From positions 62,001 to 126,000 of the forward strand of contig CAYNRR010000001.1 of assembly GCA_964400015.1 (NCBI GenBank): DNA of 64,000 nt. Direction: 5' to 3'. Origin of the DNA: UBA1234 sp964400015. GTDB taxonomy: Bacteria > Bacillota > Clostridia > TANB77 > UBA1234. Positions 52,285 to 61,300 of this stretch are shown in pieces. The notes under the pieces are model-generated. The model was given only the letters and a program-made list of their open reading frames with translations. It did not search any database and was not told the DNA's origin. The stretch's first letter is position 1; each line of letters opens with the position of its first letter. The translations under genes and the position numbers were made by a program.

Positions 52285-53019
52285 CTATTTGCGAATCAAA
52301 GTTATTTTTATTCTACCACTTTTACTAGTTCCACCTATTTCTTTTATTTCTAGTCTTCCTTTTCCACGAACAGAAATCAAATCGCCCTGGCGTACTGCTT
52401 TTACTGGACTTTTTATGATAATATGATTCAATTTCACAAGCTCCGATTTTACTAATGATGTGCTTTTTTCTCTTGAAACGCCATATCCTGCACTAATTAT
52501 ATTGTCCACTCTTAGTGAAGAAACTGTAGTTTTTACTTCTTTCGATGTGTCCTCTGGCAAAACTATTTCATTCAAACCAACTTCTTCAATCTTAACTTTT
52601 ATATTTCCTACATGGTTCAAATTGTTCAAAAGATATTCTACTATACTTTTTGAAACAATTATATCACATATATCTTTTTGAACAATTATATCTCCTATCA
52701 TTTCACGTTTTATACCAAGTCCTAACACACTACCTAATACATTTCTGTGTGTTAATGTTTCGCCGGATGCATCAACTCTCAACACTGTGATATATTCCTT
52801 AGCAAAATCATTTACCTCATTTTCGGCAATATCAAGACCTATCAAAATAATTTTTCTTTCTGCATTTTCAAAACCACCCCATGAAATGTAATCAACATAT
52901 TTAAGCTCACTTTTTACATTTACAATTTCAGATGGATCTAAAAAATTCGTAGCCACAACTTTTTCATACTTATAATATTGTTCAACTTTGTCAGCAATTT
53001 TTTCATTTATATATTTCAT
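52285..53019 (-). CDS. YlmH-like S4-domain RNA-binding protein
   Basis: This 244-residue protein has an N-terminal YlmH-type domain (about 1-165, with LGREVLGSVLGLGI-like text: LTHRNVLGSVLGLGIKREMIGDI). A C-terminal S4 domain follows (about 175-240: RVDNIISAGYGVSREKSTSLVKSE, then GDLISVRGKGR). YlmH proteins bind stalled or rescued 50S subunits in ribosome quality control. In many Firmicutes ylmH is in the division cluster with sepF and divIVA; here it is not. ATG at 53019 is chosen for AAGGAG upstream. It lies 34 bases before the dGTPase-like start, on the same strand. Confidence 0.9.
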   Translation of the reverse strand: MKYINEKIADKVEQYYKYEKVVATNFLDPSEIVNVKSELKYVDYISWGGFENAERKIILIGLDIAENEVNDFAKEYITVLRVDASGETLTHRNVLGSVLGLGIKREMIGDIIVQKDICDIIVSKSIVEYLLNNLNHVGNIKVKIEEVGLNEIVLPEDTSKEVKTTVSSLRVDNIISAGYGVSREKSTSLVKSELVKLNHIIIKSPVKAVRQGDLISVRGKGRLEIKEIGGTSKSGRIKITLIRK

Positions 53020-53045
53020 TAGATACTCCTTGATTTTTGTAAAAT

Positions 53046-53074
53046 AAAAAAGGTAGATTGTACTCAACCTACCT
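53046..53074 (-). terminator. terminator of the DUF3298 gene
   Basis: The stem AGGTAGGTTG/CAATCTACCT (one G-U pair), read on the minus strand, is followed by TTTTTTATTTT. It lies just after the DUF3298 stop. Confidence 0.8.
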
Positions 53075-53084
53075 CTTTTGTTTA

Positions 53085-53840
53085 CTATTTGTTAACTTCA
53101 AAATAGCCGTCTTCATCAATTGAAAAAGGCATTTCAAACTCTAAAGCGCCATATTTATTAGCTGCAACCTCAGATGGATCAAAGTACATAGTTAGCTTTC
53201 CATCACGTATATAAAACTTTTGTTTTGTAGGAAGTTTTTGTAATCCATCTCCACCCATTAAAACAATGTTTTTATCCTTAGCTTGTTTTGTAACTTCCTC
53301 AATTATTGCATCTTCATAATCAACAGTTGCTCTAAAAATATCTTCAAGATAAATTATTCTTTCCTTTGAAACATCTATATTATAAATTTCTTTCCATGTA
53401 TTCGATCTGATTCCACCTGTTTGATAATCGTGATTAACAATAAGTGTTAAATAAGAACCCCAGTTATATCTTTCAAAAGTTGTAATATATGAATATTGTT
53501 TTACGTCTAAAGTGTAGTCATCTACAACCTCATTTATTTCATTTCTATAATCGGCAATATTTGTAGCTATTGCATTATTTATAGATGCCTGAAACTCTTT
53601 ACTTCTAAAAGATTTTATTGATGGGAACTTGTTGTCTATATTTATATGATCAGCTTTGTTATTTACTGAAACAGATTCTACTATAACATTTTGTGCTAAA
53701 TATGTGTTTTGAGACACTTGTACATTATCTCCACTCGATGGATTATCATCATTTGTATTACCAGTAATCATTTTGTAGCCAAAAATAGAACCTGCTGCAA
53801 CAACCACGATTAAAGCTAATATTGCAATTATCTTTTTCAT
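53085..53840 (-). CDS. DUF3298/DUF4163 exported protein (RsiV-like fold)
   Basis: This 251-residue protein has a single N-terminal membrane helix (residues 4-25), a short Asn/Ser-rich linker and an extracellular domain. Residues of about 55-145 fit DUF4163 and about 150-245 fit DUF3298: the HDYQTGGIRSNTWKEIYNID text is typical. These domains occur in the extracellular part of the anti-sigma factor RsiV (lysozyme sensor), but here no cytoplasmic anti-sigma domain is present and no sigma factor gene is adjacent. Start at 53840 has GGAGG eight bases upstream. The function is unknown. Confidence 0.85.
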   Translation of the reverse strand: MKKIIAILALIVVVAAGSIFGYKMITGNTNDDNPSSGDNVQVSQNTYLAQNVIVESVSVNNKADHINIDNKFPSIKSFRSKEFQASINNAIATNIADYRNEINEVVDDYTLDVKQYSYITTFERYNWGSYLTLIVNHDYQTGGIRSNTWKEIYNIDVSKERIIYLEDIFRATVDYEDAIIEEVTKQAKDKNIVLMGGDGLQKLPTKQKFYIRDGKLTMYFDPSEVAANKYGALEFEMPFSIDEDGYFEVNK

Positions 53841-53924
53841 AATCTTGACCTCCAAACTTTTTTCTAAAACAATAGTATCATAACCCAAAAGTAAAAACAA
53901 GTTTAAAAATTAAAGTTACTACAA

Positions 53925-55220
53925 TTACTCTTCATCAAGGAATTTTGAAAGAAGTGTCGCAAATGGTACAGTTATAACCATAGCTAACAACATTACTAAA
54001 ATTCTTACAAATTCAATCAAGAAAATCTCAGACTGAATTATATAATCTCTTGTATAGCTCTTTACTACCAACAACATATATTTAGGAAGTGTATTAGCAA
54101 TCATAACAAAAGTTGCAACTAATGACATTTCTGAAACATATGATTTAACATCTTCACTTATAATCATAGCATCCTTAATTTTCGTTTTTTTAGCATCATA
54201 CGATTCAACCGTTTTACAGGCTGTTAAAACAATTACAATAAACATAGTAAGTATAGTTACTGCAATGCTCAAAGCATGGAAATTAAATATATTTACCACT
54301 TCATTTGCAATTATGTTTGGTGTTACACCACTACTCATCAAGAATGTTTCAGTAGTTAATCCACTGAAGTTAAGCATATAATCAATAATTGCTTGAATTA
54401 TAATACCCACAGCAGAAATGATAATTGTTGTAAATACTGCAACAAAACTTTTAGAATTAACACCTAATTTAATCGTACAAATCGCAATAGCATTTAGTAT
54501 AATCGCAAATGCAACTAAAAGCCATAACGCAAAGCCTTGCAGAATCATAGGTCCAACAACTCCGAAAATTATATCAACAGCTAAAAGTGCTGGAATAATT
54601 AGTTTAACAGAATTTTTACCTAAGAATACTATTACTATAAATAAAGTAATAACAGTTATTGCAATTAGTGTTGAAAACCTGTCAATATATGTATCAGGTT
54701 CTGGTGAAAAACCTACGACAGTATCATCGCCGATTTGCATTAAAGTTATATTAACAATGTCTCCAACCTTAACTTCAGGCATCGTGATATTTCCATAAAC
54801 ATCGTAAGTCAAGCAAGTCATGTATGTTAACTTCACACCCTCTAACTCGCCCTCGTCAATAATCTCAACTTCACCATTTTGATAAAGTCCTCTTGCAAAT
54901 TTAGCAGTAGATTGGTCTTGTGTGTATTGCATTTCTGGTTCTGAAATCGAAAGCACTTTAGCTTTAAACAACGGAACCTCCGAACCATTTTTATCTTCTT
55001 CAAGTTCTTCAATAAGTTGCTTAATATATTCAACTTTGTTAACTTCATTTTGGTCAAAACCATTCATCAACTCTTCATATTCTTCATACGTTTTCAAATA
55101 AACAGTTTCTCCACTTTCAACATCCTCTAGGAAACTAGTAGCAAAAGCTTTGCTTGGGAATACTATCAAGCAAATCACTAAAGAACATAATATTGCAATA
55201 ATTCCAAATCTCTTATTCAA
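53925..55220 (-). CDS. YibE/F family membrane protein
   Basis: This protein of 431 residues has a signal-like N-terminal helix, an extracellular domain (about 25-160, SEPEMQYTQDQSTAKF) and about seven membrane helices (about 175-430). This is the layout of the YibE/YibF family (Pfam YibE_F). No transport or enzyme function is firmly established for the family. The start is TTG at 55220, with GAGG nine bases upstream; the TTG at 55229 overlaps the ribosome binding site. It ends 85 bases upstream of the DUF3298 start. Confidence 0.9.
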   Translation of the reverse strand: MNKRFGIIAILCSLVICLIVFPSKAFATSFLEDVESGETVYLKTYEEYEELMNGFDQNEVNKVEYIKQLIEELEEDKNGSEVPLFKAKVLSISEPEMQYTQDQSTAKFARGLYQNGEVEIIDEGELEGVKLTYMTCLTYDVYGNITMPEVKVGDIVNITLMQIGDDTVVGFSPEPDTYIDRFSTLIAITVITLFIVIVFLGKNSVKLIIPALLAVDIIFGVVGPMILQGFALWLLVAFAIILNAIAICTIKLGVNSKSFVAVFTTIIISAVGIIIQAIIDYMLNFSGLTTETFLMSSGVTPNIIANEVVNIFNFHALSIAVTILTMFIVIVLTACKTVESYDAKKTKIKDAMIISEDVKSYVSEMSLVATFVMIANTLPKYMLLVVKSYTRDYIIQSEIFLIEFVRILVMLLAMVITVPFATLLSKFLDEE

Positions 55221-55302
55221 TAAAATCAACCTCTTTTATACATCAAATTTTACTTAAGTATAATATAAAAATTTTATTTAGTCCACAAACTAGTTATTTT
55301 TC

Positions 55303-55338
55303 ACATAAAAATCCCACTCCATTTTCCAGAGTGGGATT
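55303..55338 (-). terminator. terminator of the BspA-like gene
   Basis: The stem ATCCCACTC/GAGTGGGAT, read on the minus strand, is followed by TTTTATG. It lies about 40 bases beyond the giant gene's stop codon. Confidence 0.75.
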
Positions 55339-55358
55339 AAAAATATTTTGTAAACTAA

Positions 55359-55390
55359 GTGACACATTTAACGGACGTCCCTAGTGTAGC
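55359..55390. repeat. single arm of the REP-like element
   Basis: The same core as at 51001-51085 (ACATTTAACGGACGTCCC) is flanked by GTGAC and TAGTGTAGC. The TAG stop of the giant BspA-like gene is inside this repeat. Confidence 0.75.
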
Positions 55391-58300
55391 AGAAGGCCTT
55401 GGGTTGGTCCTATGAAGTTGGCTTGATACCACATTACTATTCCGTTATTGTTTTGGATGGATGTGTTTCCTGTGATTGTTGGTGTTGATGTTTGGGTACT
55501 GTTTTCACCGATGATTACTAGTCCTTCGTTGTTTATGATACCTACTTCATTTCCTGTTATTTGTGTTTTTCCATCTACTTTTAGTGTACTTTGTTTTGTG
55601 CTGTAATCTTTGTAAGTGTATGATGCGTAGTAATTTACGTTGCTGTCTACCATTGTTATTGTGTCTTTATTTTTTGATGTGATGTTTACTGGTTTTTCTT
55701 TTGAGTTTGCATCTGTTCTTACTGCTGTCCAATTGTCTTTGTGATAGTATATTCTGTATTTGTCGCCTTCTATTTCAGTTGCGATCTTGTATTGTTCTTC
55801 TGGCACTGTAATTGTTGCGCCATATGGATATGTAGCTTCTGATACTAGTTGTTCTCCATTTATTCCGTTGTCGTTGTAGAATCTTACTACATATTCTAAA
55901 ACGTTCCATGTTGCGTATAGCGTCATGTCTTCGTTTCCTGTATATAAATCATTTGCTTTATATGTTTTTCCTGTATTATCTTCTTTTGTATTCCATGAAG
56001 TGAAGTTATAACCAGCTTTTTCAAATCCATTTGCTCTTATTCTTATATCTGTATCTTTTATCTTTATTTGATAATTTGTTTTACCTGTATAAGTTGTTGC
56101 ATTTGGCTTGTAATGTATTTCATATGCTGTAATTGTTATTGCTGTAGTATTTCCTTCATAGTCTTTTACTTCAACTGTGTAGTCACCTGATTTTGAAATA
56201 TCAAATTTACCTGTTGCTGCTCCTGTTTCTGTATTCTTTTCTATTTCAATTGGGTTACCATTTACAATGATTTCGTTTACACCCGTTTCTTTGTCTTTAC
56301 CTGTTACTGTTATTGTTGCTGTTCCATCTTCGTTATAATTTACTGAAGAATTTACTTCTTCTGGCGCTTCAAAGTCTCCTAATGAGATTGTTGCTTTATT
56401 TGATTCAACTGTATAATAATATGTTCCATTGCTTTGATATGCACTTCTTACAACTAGTTTGTACACGCCCTCGTCTGCATTTGTAAACGATGTTTTTGTA
56501 TATGACAACGAATTTGCACCAGGTATTGCTACGCCGTCTTTGTACCATTGATATACTACATCATCTGCTATATAACCATCTATTACTTCTACTTCAAAGT
56601 GTAATGTATCTCCACGTGCAATTTCGGCATCTGCTAATGTTGTTGTTATTTCAAATGGATAATACACTTTTGTTCTTTCTGCTGTATATTCTACATCTGG
56701 TGTTAATAAGTCTGCGACTGCTTTTGACTCTGTATAAATTATTGAATTTCTAGCCAAGTCAATAAAACGACTCTTACTTGAACTTTCACCTAATTCAGTT
56801 GACTTTAGGTACACAGCTTTCAAACTTCTACAATAGATAAATGCATGTCCTTGTATTTTATTTACACTTGCTGGTATTGTTATTTCTTCTATTGCTGTAG
56901 TTTCAAATGCACCCCAGTCTATTATTTCTAAAGTATCTGGTAATGTTACAGTTTTCAAGTATTGATTCTTTGCAAATGCAGATACACCAATGCTTACTGT
57001 ACCATCTATTACTGTTGTTGTTGCATTTGTTCTTGCTGTTGGATATGCTATCAATTTATTTCCACCATACAAAGTATCATTTACAACTTTAAATCTTGTA
57101 TTTTCCGCATCTACTGTAAATGATGTTAACATTGTGTCATAGAACGGATTATCATTAGCTATTGTCGTTACATTTTTAGGAATATTTACATTTCCTTTTA
57201 ATGCACGCATTTTTGCAAATGCACTTGCACCGATTGCTTCCAATGAATCTGGAAGTTTCAAGCTTTCTACGTTAATCAATCTATAGAATGTGTAATCGCC
57301 ATATCTCGTTACGCCTTCTTCTAAATCTAGTTCTACTATAGTTTCACTATATTTATCAAACCATGGAATGTCTGTAAGAATCTTATCATCAATATATTCT
57401 AAAACAAACGATTTTGCTTTTCCTGTTCCACCAACTACAAGTTTATATCTTGTATTGTCTGTTATTCCATCGCCTTCCACGATTTTTATTCCTGCATATA
57501 CATTGTCAACTCCTGCTGTTTTTGAGATATCCCAATATTCTATCCATGTATCATTAGTTTCTAAGTACATTTCTTTTATTGTTTCTGTTTCATTTTCAAC
57601 TAAGTGATATCCTGATTGCAACGTTGTTGCTTTACCATCTAATGTTATCTTTTTATTTGTCGATACTAACTTACCGTCATAAATATTCAAAGTTGCGTCA
57701 TTATCTACTACTACATTTGCTCCTTCTATATATGGAACTTCTAGCGAAACTGTATTATCTTCTTTACCTAATGTTAATGTTCCTACATTATGAATCGTAG
57801 CTTCCGAATTATTTGAAATCACTTTACCATTTCTTAATTCAGCTTTACCATTTGCAAGCACTTCAATTGCATGGCCAGCATTAGAAGCTGATTCAATTCG
57901 AACATTACCATCAATTATCAATTCGCCTTCCACAGATATTGTTGAAGTTGTTGTTAATCCAATTTCATGTTTAATGTAGCTCATATTTTCAGCAGAATTA
58001 GCAATTGTAAGTTTTCCTCTAACGACAATTCCGTCATTGCATACTAATTCTTTACCATTTAAATCAAGTGTATAATCAGAATCTGCATAAATCACAATTT
58101 CTTTTATAACAGAATTTTCAAAATCACTAGAAATCATATTGTTTTCTAATAATTTAATTGTTGCTGTCGCTACACCTTTACTGTTTAAAGTTTCAATTGC
58201 TTTGTACACATCAGAATAATATTCTGTTTTTCCATCACTAGTCACTTCTACTGTTATCTTTTCATTTGTTGTTAATGTATACACTTCAGAAACATTTCCA

Positions 58301-61300
58301 GCATTATCTCTTACCCATGTATACCAAGTGCCATTTTCAGGAATCAATAATTCATTGCGTGTTTGCCATGTAGCTGTTGAAATATCATTTGTAGCAGAAA
58401 TTGCATATGCTTCTATTCCACTTGAAATTCCGCCATCATACGTTACAAGCGAAATAACTTCATTTACGCCATCGTATCTTATTCTTTCATGTGTTACTAT
58501 CTCTGGAACTGTTTTATCCAATTTAAGTTCAAATGTTGCTTCAGATGAAATGTCTTCATTATCTGCAACACCTCTTGCTTTTGCACGAATGATTGTAGAT
58601 AAAGTTTCTTGTTCATAATTAAATGTATTTCCTGTTGTCCATTCAGAACCATTTATTGAATAAATGTATTCAATAGCACCTTCTGTATACTCACTTCCAC
58701 CTATTGTTACCACAACATTACCATTTGCCCAATTTCCTGAAGATATTTGAGTAGCACCTTGTGTTACCGTTATTGTTGGTACAGTTGGAATATATCTTAC
58801 ATATACATCTCTTTTTACACTCATTAGAGCATTACCAGTAGGCTTGTAAACTGTCCAAACCACTTCATATCTTCCTGAAACATTTTCTTTAACAGTGCTT
58901 GTAGAACTTAAAGTGTAGCCTAATCCTGTATAAATATCTGAATTTGCTACAGTTAAACCTGCAACAGTAGCACCTGATTCAGTATAAATTTCACCTGGTT
59001 TCATCACTACATATTCTTCGCCTTGAAGTTCAAGAATTGGTCTAATTCTATCTGCACCTAACTCACTTTCATAATTTTCTGCATTCTCATAATTCGTTTC
59101 AGATACTGGATCTAAAACATACAAGATTGCATTTGGCAAGTCTTTCAAACCTGTATTTTCAGGAAGCTTAATTGCATCTGAAGGTGATGTTATTTGTCTT
59201 TCTGTAATGATGGCTTTTAGGCTATCGCAATCTTCAAATTGGCCTTTATCTAGCCATGCAAAGTCTTTGCCTAGTTGGATAATTTCAAGCGAAGTACAAT
59301 CGGCAAACATATAGCTCATGTCTGCTACATTATTTGTATTGAACTTTTCGCCTAGGTTTAGTTCTGTTAAGGAATAACACTCGTTAAACATACTATACAT
59401 ATCTGTTACATTACTTGTATCAAAGTTATCGCCCAAATTTAATTCTGTTAACGATTCGCAGCAATAAAACATTTCGCACATATCTGTCACATTACTTGTA
59501 TCGAATTTTTCTCCCAAATTCAATTTTGTTAATGAATAACACAAGCTAAACATCTCGTCCATTCCTGTTACATTACTTGTATCAAAGTTTTGACCCAAAT
59601 TCAATTGGGTTAATACGTAACACGAACAAAACATATAATTCATGTCTTCGACGTTACTTGTATAAAATTTCTCTCCTAAGTTTAGTTCTGTCAATGAACT
59701 ACAGCCACCAAACATCGCATGCATATTTACTACATTACTTGTATCAAAGTTTTTGCCCAAGCTTAACTCTTTTAGTGACCAACAATCACTAAACATATAG
59801 CCCATATCTATTACATTACTTGTGTCAAAGTTGTCGCCCAAGTTTAATTCTACAAGTGATTTACAAGCCCCAAACATTCCATACATATCTGAAACATTGC
59901 TTGTATCAAAATTATCGCCCAAGTTTAGTTCTGTTAATGATCTACACTCTTCAAACATTCCATACATATCTGTAACATTACTTGTATTAAAGTTTTCACC
60001 CAAGTTTAAGTTTGTTAACGAATCACAATCATAAAACATTTTAAACATATTTGTTACATCTCTTGTATCTAACAATTCCATTCCTTTTATTTCAGTAATT
60101 TTAGTATACTTATTAAACAAATTCTCACCTGATGTAACTTTTATTTCAGATTTTGCCACTATGTATTGGTCATAATATTGTGTGCCATCTTTTACAACTG
60201 ATGGTACCAAGTATGATGTTACTGTACCTGTTGCGTTTTCAGCAGACACATCCCATTTAGCAGTAGTATTTGATGGTACTGTATTTGTGAATATAATTTT
60301 TGTTATTCTATCTGCTGTGTAATCTTTTTCATTTGCTCTTTTTGCACCAAGTGCATAGTATACAAATTCTCCATCGATATAATCGTAGCTTTCTCTTGCC
60401 ATCAACTGAGGTGCAATATTTGCTACTGTTACTGTTCTTGTTAATTTATCTATCCTTGTTGTCATGTTTGCACTATCTGTATATTGCAAATTGTATGTTA
60501 TTGTTTTTGTTCCTAGTGTAGAAGTGTCTACTGGCAAACCTGTAACTTCAACCGTGTAACCTAAATTGTTGTAGTTTGCAGCATTTGTGCTATTCCAATC
60601 AAATACTGTTGCTCCAGCATCTACATATTCAGTATCTAATCCTATTTTGGCTGGATTAGCTCCTAATAAACTCATGAAAGGCTTAATCTTTTCTACACCC
60701 AATACTGAAATATATGTGCTGTTTGCTTCATACAATGCTTCATCAGAAGCTGTTGGCACGTAAAGAATTGCCTTTTTGCCCGATAACCCATTATTGGTTG
60801 CAATTTGCATCAAATCGCTTTCGCTACTTACACTACGTAAAGAAATTATTCGAGTAAGTTTTGTCATGTTGCCAAACATATAAGTACCAGTAAGTCTATC
60901 GAAATTTGATGGTAATACTAACGTTTCTAGTGAAGTACAATAGTCAAACATATACCCCATATCTGTTACTTGGCTTGTATCAAATTTATCGCCTAAGTTT
61001 AGTTCTGTTAAGGAATTACAATAATAAAACATATCGTTCATATTTGTTACATTGCTTGTGTCAAAGTTTTCTCCTAAGTTTAGTTCTATTAAGGAACTAC
61101 ACTCTTCAAACATTCCAGACATGTATGTAACATTACTTGTATTAAATTTTTCTCCTAAGTTTAGTTCTGCCAATGACTCACACCACCCAAACATATTACT
61201 CATGTCTGTTACTTGGCTTGTGTCAAATTTATCTCCCAAGTTTAGTTGTTCTAACGAATAACATTCGCAAAACATAATTTCCATATCTGTTACATTTCTT

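Noticed and set aside
53085..53840. Anti-sigma factor RsiV
   Set aside because: Only the extracellular DUF4163/DUF3298 part is present. There is no cytoplasmic anti-sigma domain and no sigma factor gene beside it.
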